Notes: generated by a model not told the origin, from the sequence alone. A DNA stretch of 64,000 bases from JAAFHB01 sp037133495 (GCA_037133495.1 JBAXOA010000001.1:62001-126000), one strand, 5' to 3'; counted from the stretch's first letter, positions 1-9,900 are shown. Translations and numbers: made by a program.

Positions 1-1191
1 ATGAATACAGGCAGAACCTTCAAAGTGAATTTTGTCACATACAGGTAATTCGAATCTTGAAGGATCGATTGCTGCCCAATATTCATCATTTAATTTATGA
101 CGTGAGGGTTTTGTTAACGGGGCATACAAAGAGCAATTATTCAGTGGGGTATAGCTTGCCGCCACTTCAATTCCAAGTTCTGCCGTGAGTGCCGCCCTGA
201 ATTTAGCAACTGGCAATCCTTTAAATTCAGCTTGATTATACCTAAAGGAGAAATTAAAATAGGACTCTTTTGTTTCGCGCGCATCCCTTCTCATTGGAAT
301 AATTCCGGGAATTGATTTGATAAGTGAATTCAGATAGATTCCGTTTTCATCTCTCACCCTATTTTGTTCAGGCAGTCTCTTCAGACCTTCAACCAAGATA
401 GCTGCCTGGAATTCGGTGATTCTGAAATTTCCTGACTGACAGAAATTTCCAGCATCAAAATAGACTCCTTCACCCTTATTTGCCTGTACCGTAGTTTCCG
501 GCTCTGGTCTTCTACCGCAGTTACGGAGCGCATCCAGTTTTTCATACAGTTCGAAATTATTCGTGGTCACCGTTCCCCCTTCACCAGCAGTCAGAATCTT
601 CGACAACTGAAAGCTAAAGCTGCCGATATCACCGATACTTCCCGCTTTTTTTCCGTTCCATTCGCCGCCGTGCTTATGAGCGCAATCTTCGATCACATAA
701 AGGTTATGCTTTTTTGCAATCCTCAATACCTCATCCATATCAGCAAAACTGCCGTAAAGATGGACTGGGATAATGGCTTTTGTACGTGGCGTAATTGCCT
801 TTTCAATCTCTTTGGGATCTATGCACCAGGTATCTTCGCAGACATCGACCAGGATGGGAGTAGCGTTTACATCAATAATCGTGGCTGCCGTAGCTTGCCA
901 GGTAAGTCCGGGTAAGATCACCTCATCTCCAAGACCAATGCCACAAGCTTCCAATGCCATTTGCAGGGTGACAGTTCCGTTAGCTGCAGAGATTGCATAG
1001 TTTACGCCCGTATATTCCGCAAAGTTCTTATTGAACTCAGTCTCTTTGGGGCCATTATAGGACCATACTCCACTATTTAATACTTCGATCAATGCTCTTT
1101 CTTCATTCTTATCCCATATTGGCCATTTTGGCCAGGGGTTTGTTTTAGTGTCACGGGCTGGAGAACCTCCAAGGATTGCTAATTTTGTCAT
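1..1191 (-). CDS. DegT/DnrJ/EryC1/StrS-family PLP aminotransferase, 3' end cut by window
   Basis: The frame is open from the ATG at 1191 to base 1 (397 codons, no stop), so the C-terminus lies outside the window. The protein looks like a sugar aminotransferase of the DegT/StrS family: an N-terminal fold with SAANGTVTLQMAL, the motif IEDCAHKHGG, and the segment FSFQLSKILTAGEGG, whose lysine (residue 198, bases 598-600) is the expected PLP Schiff-base lysine. These enzymes transfer an amino group to or from a keto sugar or keto-cyclitol. It is the last gene of the GH2-ROK-MFS operon, 63 bp after the transporter, which is more consistent with catabolism than with antibiotic or LPS sugar synthesis. 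The substrate cannot be told from the sequence. Confidence 0.85.
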   Translation of the reverse strand, partial: MTKLAILGGSPARDTKTNPWPKWPIWDKNEERALIEVLNSGVWSYNGPKETEFNKNFAEYTGVNYAISAANGTVTLQMALEACGIGLGDEVILPGLTWQATAATIIDVNATPILVDVCEDTWCIDPKEIEKAITPRTKAIIPVHLYGSFADMDEVLRIAKKHNLYVIEDCAHKHGGEWNGKKAGSIGDIGSFSFQLSKILTAGEGGTVTTNNFELYEKLDALRNCGRRPEPETTVQANKGEGVYFDAGNFCQSGNFRITEFQAAILVEGLKRLPEQNRVRDENGIYLNSLIKSIPGIIPMRRDARETKESYFNFSFRYNQAEFKGLPVAKFRAALTAELGIEVAASYTPLNNCSLYAPLTKPSRHKLNDEYWAAIDPSRFELPVCDKIHFEGSACIH

Positions 1192-1254
1192 AATAAAAGG
1201 TATTAAATAACTATTTTTAGATTTTAAAATCTGTTTTTACTATTAACTATGAAG

Positions 1255-2511
1255 TTAATTTTTGCTAAATAAACTTTTTAGGCTGAAGGTTTGGTTATTC
1301 ACCAATGGTTTGGCCCAGAAACTAATACTCAAAATATAGCCCAGAGTTACGAAGATAAATAGCATCCCCACTTTAAGTGAGGCAATGTCGCTGATCGCTC
1401 CAATTAATAACTGTACAATTGCACCGCCTGCGATTCCTGTCATTAATATTCCGGCAAACGAACCATGATGCTTGGGAACTGAATTCAATCCCAATGAAAC
1501 AATTACCGGGAACATAACAGAAAGGAAAAAACCCGACATTGGGAAGGCCCATAAGGAGACCTCAACGCTAGCCGTTAGGCCAAGCGCCACACATCCCATT
1601 GCTAAAATAGTAAACCATCTCAGGATTGGTTTACTGTCATATAATTTCATTAAAACAAGTCCTAAAATACCTCCAATGGTCATTAATCCCCAAAAATAGG
1701 AGACAGCATCGGCGCCAGCCATATCGGGATTTACATCATGATACTTTTTTAGGAACTTAGACATCCAGTAAGAGATTCCTTGCTCTGAGCCTACATAAGC
1801 AAAAATACCAAGGAAATACAGTATCACGTATTTATTCTTAAATAACTCAAAGTAGCTCTCTTTCGATCCCACTTTTTCATCTTCCTGTAACTCTACTGCC
1901 GGAAATTTCACCATAAAAACTATTACAGACATCGAAATGGCAATTAGTGCAAAAATCCAGTAAACAGAGACCCATGACATAGCTGTTGGAACAATACCTG
2001 TCATTAGACCAATCAATGGTTTATTCACATTCCCTGCATCGATATTGGTTACAAAGTAGGTATACATCTGAGGACTGATAAACGAAGCTAATCCGAAAAT
2101 CAATTGGGCCATTACTGAATTAAATGCGTAATTTACTTCACCTCCTGAAACCCTCAAAAGCGGATTAATAACCACTTGTAATGCCGCCATTCCAGCTCCG
2201 ATGGTAAACAGCGAGATAACAAACACGTTAAATTTTGGGAAGAGAGCAAAACCCAAAGCACCTGCAAAAGCGAGCAGAAAGGCCATAATAATCATCCTCT
2301 TTTCTCCGTATTTTTCGACCCCAAATCCGAATGGGATAGACATCACTCCATAAGCTATAAAAAAGGCAAATGGCAGCAGGCCGGCCATAGTATCGTTTAG
2401 CGTAAAACTTTGTGAAACTTTGTCATTTAGCGCTCCCAAAATGTTCGTGAGAAATGAGATAACAAAAAATACAAACATGATCAGAACAACCAAAAAATAT
2501 TTTTTTTTCAT
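1255..2511 (-). CDS. Sugar MFS transporter, FucP/GlcP-like
   Basis: This 418-residue protein is strongly hydrophobic throughout, with about 12 membrane segments, and belongs to the major facilitator superfamily. The N-terminal half, with FLTNILGALNDK followed by FFIAYGVMSIPFGF, resembles the fucose/glucose/N-acetylglucosamine proton symporters (FucP, GlcP, NagP types) common in Bacteroidota. It should import a monosaccharide across the inner membrane. It starts 10 bp after the ROK kinase, so the sugar released by the GH2 enzyme would be imported here and phosphorylated by the kinase. The exact sugar is not determined; an amino sugar or a neutral hexose are both possible. Confidence 0.85.
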   Translation of the reverse strand: MKKKYFLVVLIMFVFFVISFLTNILGALNDKVSQSFTLNDTMAGLLPFAFFIAYGVMSIPFGFGVEKYGEKRMIIMAFLLAFAGALGFALFPKFNVFVISLFTIGAGMAALQVVINPLLRVSGGEVNYAFNSVMAQLIFGLASFISPQMYTYFVTNIDAGNVNKPLIGLMTGIVPTAMSWVSVYWIFALIAISMSVIVFMVKFPAVELQEDEKVGSKESYFELFKNKYVILYFLGIFAYVGSEQGISYWMSKFLKKYHDVNPDMAGADAVSYFWGLMTIGGILGLVLMKLYDSKPILRWFTILAMGCVALGLTASVEVSLWAFPMSGFFLSVMFPVIVSLGLNSVPKHHGSFAGILMTGIAGGAIVQLLIGAISDIASLKVGMLFIFVTLGYILSISFWAKPLVNNQTFSLKSLFSKN

Positions 2512-2521
2512 ATTAAAAAAT

Positions 2522-3460
2522 TTAATTACTATTTCTGAAAACTAATGATGCAGCGCCCATACAACCGGCATTATTTCCCAATGTTGCCGCAATAACATCC
2601 GTGTGAACAGCGCAATCAGACATCGCATAATTAAATGTTGACGCTTTAATCATATCAATATAAAACTGACCTGCCTCAGAGATTCCACCTCCAATAATCA
2701 CCTTCTGAGGGGCAAAGGTATTTATGAAACCAGCGATAGCATGTCCCAGGTAATCAGTATGTTCCTGCATACATTCAACAGCCGCGGTTTCACCTTCCAA
2801 AAATTTCTCTACTATGTAATATCCGTTGATCTCATTTCCGTTCTTGCCTGTCTGCTTTGAATACTGACCGATCAGGGCATTGGTTGAAGCATAGGCTTCA
2901 AGACAACCTCTGCCGCCACAATTGCAGGCTATCCCTTTATGATCGATTGTAACATGTCCCATTTCAGTTCCCCGGTTTTTATACCCGCCATAGAGCTGGC
3001 CATTCATTACGATGGCACCTCCGATTCCGGTTCCAACCGTAAGAAATATCGCGTCCGTACATCCTTTTGCGGCTCCGAATTCGACCTCGCCCAACCCCAT
3101 CACATTGGCATCATTGTCGGCAAAAACGGGAAGATTAAATTCCTTAGAGAAAATTGTGCCAAGCGGGACATTCGCCCATCCATTCAGATTATCCGCTCCC
3201 CCAATAACAACTCCATCGTAAATTATACCCGGTGAACCAATTCCAATACCGGCCAGTTTAACACCTTCCAGATTTGCATGGGCAATAATTTTTTGAATAG
3301 CCAGACTCAAGGTTTTCAGAATGTCGTCGCGTGTTGCTTTTGGTCCGATCTCAATTTTATCCTGAAATGAAATTTTTCCTTCCTCCGATACCAATGCCAG
3401 TTTTACAAAAGTGCCTCCAAGATCAATCCCGGCAGCATACCGTATATTTGTGATTGCCAT
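2522..3460 (-). CDS. ROK-family sugar kinase
   Basis: A 312-residue ROK kinase of normal length. It has the N-terminal phosphate-binding motif GIDLGGTFVK (residues 11-20), the catalytic aspartate in DNDAN (D117), a second phosphate loop TVGTGIGG, and the substrate/zinc motif with E166, H169 and C179, C181, C186 in CNCGGRGCLE. These residues are complete, so it should be an active ATP-dependent kinase for glucose, glucosamine, N-acetylglucosamine or a similar hexose. It lies 7 bp after the GH2 gene and 10 bp before the transporter. ROK members also include repressors, but no N-terminal helix-turn-helix is present here. Substrate assignment is inference from context. Confidence 0.9.
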   Translation of the reverse strand: MAITNIRYAAGIDLGGTFVKLALVSEEGKISFQDKIEIGPKATRDDILKTLSLAIQKIIAHANLEGVKLAGIGIGSPGIIYDGVVIGGADNLNGWANVPLGTIFSKEFNLPVFADNDANVMGLGEVEFGAAKGCTDAIFLTVGTGIGGAIVMNGQLYGGYKNRGTEMGHVTIDHKGIACNCGGRGCLEAYASTNALIGQYSKQTGKNGNEINGYYIVEKFLEGETAAVECMQEHTDYLGHAIAGFINTFAPQKVIIGGGISEAGQFYIDMIKASTFNYAMSDCAVHTDVIAATLGNNAGCMGAASLVFRNSN

Positions 3461-3467
3461 TTATTCT

Positions 3468-6167
3468 TTATTTTATCGTTTCCTTATCAACATTCCATGC
3501 TTTTACCTCCAATAAAGGCCTGCTGCCATCCGAATCGGAAAGAAAATAACTTGCCTCATAGGTTCTTTCTTCTCCAGGCAACAATGTCACATAATTATCA
3601 TTCCAGTAGACAGGCAATATTGGCAGCTGAGTTGAAGCATTCAATACGTCCATAAACATAAAGAAAGCAATGGAAGCTGAAGGATTATTTACCTTCAGGG
3701 TTATTTTCCCAAACTTCTCATCTTTGCTAAACTGATAGTCATACTTCAATTTTACTTTAGGCAATTGATCAAGTGATGTAAAATCGGCAAACTGTTTTGT
3801 TGCGGTATAGAAAGGCCACGACAATTTTTTGAATGCATCATAATCCAGAATATCTTTCTTTAGTGACAACCAATAAATGCTGTTATCAACTTCCTTGTTG
3901 TTTTTATCAAAAATCCGCAGATCGAGGAACCAAACAGGAGTTAGGTTTTTAATCTCAGGAAGTTTAAAGATAAATTGCGAAATGTTCGATTTGATATTAC
4001 CGGTCCACTGGTCGGCAAAAATCTCTTTCGAATTGATGTCATAAGCCTTAATCTTAACAGTCAGGCCTGTCGCTTCGGCCAAATCCTCATTGGCAAGATA
4101 GATGTCATCAAAGCCATACCTGTAAATTGCGTGAAGTGGTGTACAGGCTTTTTTAACACCATAAAACGACCCGTTGGGCTGAAGATAAGTGTCATATAAT
4201 TGCCAGATCATTTTAGGCCAGGCAGAATTTAGTTGCCATTGAACCAATCCGGTACTTTTAGGTTTGTGGGCTATGAAAGCTTCAAACTGGGGACGCATAA
4301 TTTCGTAGTTGTTCACCTGAGCCTTGTATGCAAATTCTTCAACACCTGACGATTTTCCATATCTGGTGTTAATCGCATTTATATCACGGTCGAGGGTAGT
4401 AAACTCGTTCCTGCCGGTATGATATTCCCAGAATTTTTTATCGATTGGCCATAAACTGGTTTCGGGAAGCATTTTCTTTAAAGAAGCAAGAGGAGGAATA
4501 GCCGCACCGGGACAGGTTTCTGTGTTAAATCCCCAGGCGCCGCCAAGCTTAGTGTCTGTAAACCAATAGTCAGGCGGTGTCCAGGCATAAGGCCCCATCA
4601 TTTTCATACCTGTGGGACCGCTGATATCGCTCACCAGCGGAACCTGGGCAACTACATTACTGCTTTCTGTACCGGCGCCACCTGCTGAGGTTGAATAGGG
4701 CCGTGAAGGATCGTATTTTTTAAATAGTTCGACATATTTCATTTCAAGTTTGGGACACGGAAGTTTATCGCTACCCAGCATCCACAAATAGATGCTTGGA
4801 TGGTTCCGTAACCACAGCATCTGATCTTTCCATGAAGCTGAAAGTAATGCTATGTCCTCATCATTAACTGCACCACCGTATTTTTCATGACATGCTTTAT
4901 GGAGGTATTCTTCCCATTCCCAGATGCAATTATACCCGATCATGATTAATATGCCATATTCATCGCACAGGTCATATAAGTTTTCATCTTTACCCCAGAA
5001 CCCTTCACAGCGAATACTATTCAGATTCATATGGCGGATATATCTCAACTGTGCTTCCACCGATTTTCGGGTATCGCGCAGAAAAATATCATCGGCCCAG
5101 CCACCTCCCTTCACGAGAATGAATTTTCCGTTAATTTCGAATGTCCGGTTTTTATCTTTATTCAGATAACTGCGCATTTCCCTGATTCCGTAGTTCTTGA
5201 CCACCTGATCAATCACTTTGTTATTGGCTATAAACTCGGTTTTCAGGCTATACAATTTAGCTTTCCCCATTCCGTTAGGCCACCACAACTCCACATTTTT
5301 CACAGCCAGCTGAGGAAATTCGTCGGATGTAAATCTGTAGGATAATGTATCTCCTGCGTTGACACTCACTTTTTTCTCAACAACACCAATTTGATAATCT
5401 ACACGCAGAACACCATCGATCGGTTTATCGGTGCTATTGACTAATTCGGCTTGAATGAACAGATTGGCAGAATTTTTGGTTACGGTATCAACTTTGGAAT
5501 AGACAAAAGGACTTCTGATTTTTATTCCTTCGTTGATTTCGAGGAAAACCTCCCTGAAAATGCCCATGCTCCGATCTGAAGGAATCGGATTCCAGTCGCA
5601 AAAACCCAGAGAATATTCGCCATAGGCGTATTGAGACAATTTTAACGCCACTGTATTTTCACCTTCTAGAATAAATGAATTGATATTATAGGAAAACATC
5701 CGGTAAGTTCCGGCAAATGAATCTTTTGCAACTACTTTTTTCCCGTTGATCCACAAATCAGCACGGTAGTTGATTCCATTAAAACGCAGAGAAATATTTT
5801 TCTTCAGATCACTGCCGTCAAGCTTAAATGTTGTCCGGTACCACCATGGCTGCTTAAATTGCATGGTGTCAACATTTTTCATGTTGATACCAAAAGTCGG
5901 ATCGGGTATTACCTTGTAAGTAGCCAGGCTTCCTAAAACGGTACCCGGGACCATGGCTTTATACCACGATTGTGAATCAAATCCATTTTGAGAGATTGCT
6001 CTTTCATCGATCCCTTTTAATTTGTCCTCCGGCTGCATCATCCAGCCATCAGAAATCACTGCAACTCTTGAAGTAAGAACAGGATCGGACTTTGAGCAGG
6101 CAACCATTATCAGAAAGGCGACCATCAAAAATAAATTTGAAACAGCTATGTTAAAAGGACTTTTCAT
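3468..6167 (-). CDS. GH2 lipoprotein, exo-beta-D-glucosaminidase-type
   Basis: An 899-residue glycoside hydrolase of family 2 with a lipobox (MVAC, C24), so it is probably anchored in the periplasm or at the cell surface. The order is sugar-binding jelly roll (about 40-215), Ig-like domain (215-330), TIM barrel (about 335-680) and C-terminal beta domains. At the usual GH2 acid/base position the sequence is WMLGSD (D467), not the NE pair of beta-mannosidases and beta-galactosidases; the nucleophile is E550 in GFNTE. This D/E arrangement matches the CsxA exo-glucosaminidase subfamily (Asp469/Glu541 in CsxA, from established knowledge). It is the first gene of an operon with a sugar kinase and transporter. 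Activity on glucosamine-ended chains is inferred; a neutral beta-glycoside remains possible. Confidence 0.85.
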   Translation of the reverse strand: MKSPFNIAVSNLFLMVAFLIMVACSKSDPVLTSRVAVISDGWMMQPEDKLKGIDERAISQNGFDSQSWYKAMVPGTVLGSLATYKVIPDPTFGINMKNVDTMQFKQPWWYRTTFKLDGSDLKKNISLRFNGINYRADLWINGKKVVAKDSFAGTYRMFSYNINSFILEGENTVALKLSQYAYGEYSLGFCDWNPIPSDRSMGIFREVFLEINEGIKIRSPFVYSKVDTVTKNSANLFIQAELVNSTDKPIDGVLRVDYQIGVVEKKVSVNAGDTLSYRFTSDEFPQLAVKNVELWWPNGMGKAKLYSLKTEFIANNKVIDQVVKNYGIREMRSYLNKDKNRTFEINGKFILVKGGGWADDIFLRDTRKSVEAQLRYIRHMNLNSIRCEGFWGKDENLYDLCDEYGILIMIGYNCIWEWEEYLHKACHEKYGGAVNDEDIALLSASWKDQMLWLRNHPSIYLWMLGSDKLPCPKLEMKYVELFKKYDPSRPYSTSAGGAGTESSNVVAQVPLVSDISGPTGMKMMGPYAWTPPDYWFTDTKLGGAWGFNTETCPGAAIPPLASLKKMLPETSLWPIDKKFWEYHTGRNEFTTLDRDINAINTRYGKSSGVEEFAYKAQVNNYEIMRPQFEAFIAHKPKSTGLVQWQLNSAWPKMIWQLYDTYLQPNGSFYGVKKACTPLHAIYRYGFDDIYLANEDLAEATGLTVKIKAYDINSKEIFADQWTGNIKSNISQFIFKLPEIKNLTPVWFLDLRIFDKNNKEVDNSIYWLSLKKDILDYDAFKKLSWPFYTATKQFADFTSLDQLPKVKLKYDYQFSKDEKFGKITLKVNNPSASIAFFMFMDVLNASTQLPILPVYWNDNYVTLLPGEERTYEASYFLSDSDGSRPLLEVKAWNVDKETIK

Positions 6168-6521
6168 AAGAAGATAATTTGTTTTTTAATTGCCTTATGG
6201 AACACCTGAGTTATCTTCGTTCGTGTTTGCGAAGCGCAGATTCATGGGTGTTTCATTGGTTAATAATTTGATTTATTTGAATATCTCAGATTGCCGGTAA
6301 TAATATCAAAGAAAATTTATTAGGCTAAGAATAACTTCAAGTATTTTATTCAGTTTGCATTTAATTTTAACCCCAAATTTCGATTTTTCAAGTTCATCAC
6401 TATCAAAAAGGTTAAAATTCTTAATAAAGACAACACTTTCGGGGAAGAAGTTTGTTGTTCTACGATATTTTTCAAATTACCGAATTGCCGGTTTTAGCAT
6501 CAACCCAGATTATGGCAAATA
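6168..6521. other. Intergenic region upstream of the GH2 operon
   Basis: This AT-rich 354-bp gap separates the Crp/Fnr gene from the GH2 operon, both on the minus strand, and should hold the operon promoter. A short inverted repeat (CTTCG/CGAAG, 6215-6234) is visible. No convincing TAnnTTTG box, terminator or protein-like small frame was found. Confidence 0.5.
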
Positions 6522-7223
6522 CTATCCCAGTTTGCTGATCTTTTCGAGTTTTTCGAGGTTAATCACTTTTATTTTTCTTCCATCCATTGCAATCACTTTC
6601 TCTCCTGCAAAAATGGAGAGGGTTCTTATAGCATTGGATGAAGTCATATTTGAAAGATTGGCAAGATCTTCACGTGGCAAATAGGCCCTAAGTGTCTTAT
6701 TATCATGCTCGAATCCGTATTTTTCAATTAATAACAGAATGGATTCGGCTAACCTGCCACGTATATGTTTTTGGGTAAGACTAACTGTACGGTGGTGTGA
6801 AAAACCTAGTTCTAAAGCGAGATCTTTTAACAGCGCCAAGGCAAAGCTATAATTTTTCAGTAAAACATCATAAAGGATATCAGGGGGAATAGTAATGATT
6901 TCAGAGTCTTCAATAGCGATTGTTGTTCCATTGTGCGGCTCACCGGCAATCAAAGAACGGTATCCTATTAATCCGTTGCGGGGAATCATTCTGATGATCT
7001 GATCGCGGCCACCTATACCCTCTTTGATCAGTTTCACCATTCCTTCTTTTAAATACTGCATTCCAACCGCCATCTCACCTTCACGATACACAAATTCATT
7101 TTTCTTATATCGAGTAACAAAATGGTTTTTTTCAAGAATAGCCTTCTCTTCAGGTTTTAAAAAATTGAATATGCAATTTTCGCCATAAAATTGACTCTCA
7201 TAAAATTGACCTGCATCCAGCAT
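6522..7223 (-). CDS. Crp/Fnr-family transcriptional regulator
   Basis: This 233-residue protein has the Crp/Fnr layout: an N-terminal cyclic-nucleotide-binding-like beta barrel (about 20-130), with FVYREGEMAVGMQYLKEG and a PRNGLIGYRSLIAGEP stretch, a dimerisation helix, and a C-terminal winged helix-turn-helix. The recognition region LPREDLANLSNMTSSNAIRTL resembles that of Crp. No Fnr-type cysteine cluster is seen, so oxygen sensing through an iron-sulfur cluster is unlikely. The gene sits alone on the minus strand between nadE and the GH2 operon, with a candidate TAATTTTG box on the minus strand at 7253-7260, 30 bp upstream of the start. Its ligand and targets are unknown; the neighbouring sugar operon is one candidate target. 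Confidence 0.9.
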   Translation of the reverse strand: MLDAGQFYESQFYGENCIFNFLKPEEKAILEKNHFVTRYKKNEFVYREGEMAVGMQYLKEGMVKLIKEGIGGRDQIIRMIPRNGLIGYRSLIAGEPHNGTTIAIEDSEIITIPPDILYDVLLKNYSFALALLKDLALELGFSHHRTVSLTQKHIRGRLAESILLLIEKYGFEHDNKTLRAYLPREDLANLSNMTSSNAIRTLSIFAGEKVIAMDGRKIKVINLEKLEKISKLG

Positions 7224-7311
7224 AGGTAGACCGATTATCTGTTATAAAACATCAAAATTAAAAATTTTATCGAAAATTTCAAATTCTCAAATCACCTGAT
7301 TTTCAAATTTT

Positions 7312-8964
7312 TCAGACTACATATTTCGCCACCAAAGGCATTTTCCGCCCAAACCCGAATGCTTTGGACGAAATCCGAAGGATGGGAGGAGTCTGGAAAC
7401 GCTTGTATTCATTTCTGTTTACCATAAGAACTGTCCGATGAACTGTAGCTTCATCAAAACCCATGGCCACAATTTCGGCAGGACTCTTTGCCAACTCTAT
7501 ATAATCAAATAAAATACTGTCAAGAACCTCGTAATCAGGTAGCGAATCGGAATCTTTCTGATCGGGACGTAACTCTGCAGAGGGTGGTTTGGTAATCGAA
7601 TTCCATGGAATAACTTCATTCTCAAGGTTGATGTACCGCGCCATTTCGAATACGTCTTTCTTGTAAACGTCGCCAAGTACGGATAAACCACCATTCATAT
7701 CGCCATACAAAGTTCCATAACCGACCGCAGCTTCGCTTTTATTCGATGTATTCAACAAAATATGACCAAATTTATTCGAAAGTGCCATCAATAATGCTCC
7801 GCGAACCCTGGCTTGAATATTCTCTTCAGTAAGATCATGAGCCAGCCCTCCAAATACGGGTTCCAAGGTAAAATCGAACGCATCAACAATTGAATGAATC
7901 TTAATGATATCATATTTAACACCCAGGTTATCTGCAAGTTTTACCGCATCCTCAACTGAATGACCGGATGAAAATTTCGAAGGCATCAACAAAACATGAA
8001 TGTTTTCTGCTCCAAGCGCCTTTTCTGCAAGGACTAAAGTTACAGCGGAATCAATTCCTCCTGAAAGACCAAGTGTCGCGGTTCTAAAGCCTGTCTTCCG
8101 AAAATAATCACTAATTCCTAATACCAGAGCATCATAAATAGCTGCAATAGTATCTGTTTCAGGCTGAATAATTGGATCGACACTCTGGTATTCGGTGTCA
8201 ATAATGGCAAAATCAGGTGCAAAATAAGCCATCTCGCGGATTACCTCTCCTGAACCACCCACAAACAAAGAGCCTCCGTCGAAAATGAGTTCGGTCTGAG
8301 CGCCAACCTGATTGACATAAATAATAGGGACCTGATATCTCTTCGCGTTATCAAGCAGGATATTTTTACGGAGTTTGGCCTGATTGTAGGAGAATGGCGA
8401 TGCTGAAAGGTTGATAATCAGATCAGGATTTTGTTTGCAATACTCCTGAACAGGGCACTCTGAATAGAGATTTTCTCTGCCAAATGTGCTGAATACGGGC
8501 TGATTGTACCAAAGATCCTCGCATATGGTCACAGCCAGCTTCAACCCATCAAGTTCAATTAAATTGAATTCCCGGTTGGGCTCAAAATGACGGTATTCAT
8601 CAAATACATCGTAAGTTGGCAACAAAGTTTTACTGTGAATACTTTCGATCCGACCATCCTTTAAGAAATAAGCAGAGTTGAACAACATCTTCCCATTGGG
8701 TGAATTATTGATGCTGGGAGCTCCTACCAAGGCTGCAATTCCGTGACAATAACCGGCAATTGTATTTACAGAATCAATGCACTGATCAATAAACTCACGT
8801 CTTTCCAACAGATCGTTCGGATAATAACCACACACGGCAAGCTCCGAGAAGACGACAAGCCCTGCTCCCTTCTCTTTTGCCTTTTCAATATTTTGGATGA
8901 TCTGAATTCTGTTTGTTTCAAAATTCCCGATATGATAGTTTAATTGTGCAAGTGCGATCTTCAT
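7312..8964 (-). CDS. nadE: Glutamine-dependent NAD+ synthetase
   Basis: A 550-residue two-domain enzyme that makes NAD+ from deamido-NAD+, ATP and glutamine in the cytoplasm. The N-terminal nitrilase-type glutaminase (about 1-260) carries the triad E41, K112 (SKTLLPTYDVFDEYR) and C148 (ICEDLW). The C-terminal synthetase (about 270-550) has the ATP pyrophosphatase loop SGGIDSA (301-307) and later NTSNKSE. All key residues are present. Its position close to gldB matches an arrangement known from other Bacteroidota. A 78-bp gap separates it from the barrel-protein gene upstream on the same strand. Confidence 0.97.
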   Translation of the reverse strand: MKIALAQLNYHIGNFETNRIQIIQNIEKAKEKGAGLVVFSELAVCGYYPNDLLERREFIDQCIDSVNTIAGYCHGIAALVGAPSINNSPNGKMLFNSAYFLKDGRIESIHSKTLLPTYDVFDEYRHFEPNREFNLIELDGLKLAVTICEDLWYNQPVFSTFGRENLYSECPVQEYCKQNPDLIINLSASPFSYNQAKLRKNILLDNAKRYQVPIIYVNQVGAQTELIFDGGSLFVGGSGEVIREMAYFAPDFAIIDTEYQSVDPIIQPETDTIAAIYDALVLGISDYFRKTGFRTATLGLSGGIDSAVTLVLAEKALGAENIHVLLMPSKFSSGHSVEDAVKLADNLGVKYDIIKIHSIVDAFDFTLEPVFGGLAHDLTEENIQARVRGALLMALSNKFGHILLNTSNKSEAAVGYGTLYGDMNGGLSVLGDVYKKDVFEMARYINLENEVIPWNSITKPPSAELRPDQKDSDSLPDYEVLDSILFDYIELAKSPAEIVAMGFDEATVHRTVLMVNRNEYKRFQTPPILRISSKAFGFGRKMPLVAKYVV

Positions 8965-9042
8965 GAAAATAGCTCTAAATTATATGCTAAAATGAATTAA
9001 ATTCTTAAAATACAGTCTGTTAAATGCTCTAATACCCTTTTA

Positions 9043-9696
9043 TCAGAAAATAAACCCAAACCTGAACCGTATAATTTTCAAGGTCGAGGCATCTTTTGAC
9101 CCTTTATTTATGGTTGCATCAGTGAAACCATTTGAAAATACAAAACCTCCTGTTAAGGCATTACCATGACCCAAATCATAAGCCAGTCCAGCCCCGACAT
9201 TCAGTCCGGCATTAAAAAACCGCACTTCGTCTTTGATTTTCTCCTTCTGAAATAATCCATCACTTGTTGTACCTTTTGCCTTAATATTTAACCAGTTCGT
9301 TAATCCAAATTGTGCATAATACCGGGTCCGGTTGAAATCTCTTGAAATAAGCTTCACCGCCAGGGGTATTTCCAGGTAAGTAAGGTAATAATCAACTTTT
9401 GTGCCGGCTGGCAGCACCTTGCCGCTGAAGGGAACCGATGAATCATAGATCAACGAACCTCCGGCCGAACTCACAGTCATCCCTGTTGTTAAAGCGTAAT
9501 TCTCCGATCCTAGAAACAAGTCGGCTTCAACACCATATCCAAATCCAAGCAAACCTCCGTTACCTCTCATTCCTTTTGAGTCAGACTTTAGCCACGACAC
9601 CTGAGGGCTTGTAAGAAACGTGAGCTTATATTTATTCTGCGAATAGGAAGTCGCTATTACCGACAGCAATAAAAGAACCGAAATGAGTTTTTTCAT
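9043..9696 (-). CDS. Outer-membrane beta-barrel protein, PorT-like fold
   Basis: This is a small secreted beta-rich protein of about 217 residues. The frame is open to 9732, but the start at 9696 is preferred because it gives a clean signal peptide (MKKLISVLLLLSVIATSYSQ). The mature part alternates polar and hydrophobic residues and ends with KIIRFRFGFIF, an aromatic terminus typical of outer-membrane barrels of the PorT/OmpA-like beta-barrel families. A specific role cannot be assigned. It lies between nadE and gldB and is divergent from gldB. Confidence 0.75.
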   Translation of the reverse strand: MKKLISVLLLLSVIATSYSQNKYKLTFLTSPQVSWLKSDSKGMRGNGGLLGFGYGVEADLFLGSENYALTTGMTVSSAGGSLIYDSSVPFSGKVLPAGTKVDYYLTYLEIPLAVKLISRDFNRTRYYAQFGLTNWLNIKAKGTTSDGLFQKEKIKDEVRFFNAGLNVGAGLAYDLGHGNALTGGFVFSNGFTDATINKGSKDASTLKIIRFRFGFIF

Positions 9697-9900
9697 AACT
9701 ATAGAAATTTTGGTTCGGGTTATCCCATCCATTTTATACTTTTACACCAATGAAACAGTCCTGATTCTGCACTTTGCAAACACCAAGAAAGATAACTCAG
9801 GTGTTCTACCGATAAATCGGGACAGGCTATCAGGCAATTTAAAAAATTTTTATCTCCTGATGAATAGAACAAATGTACTCAAAATTCAAAAATGTGATCT

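Noticed and set aside
3468..6167. Polysaccharide utilisation locus of the SusC/SusD type
   Set aside because: No TonB receptor or SusD-like gene is present next to the GH2 operon within the window.
6355..6684. 109-residue plus-strand frame
   Set aside because: It runs mostly opposite to the end of the Crp/Fnr gene and its translation does not look like a known protein; treated as a shadow frame.
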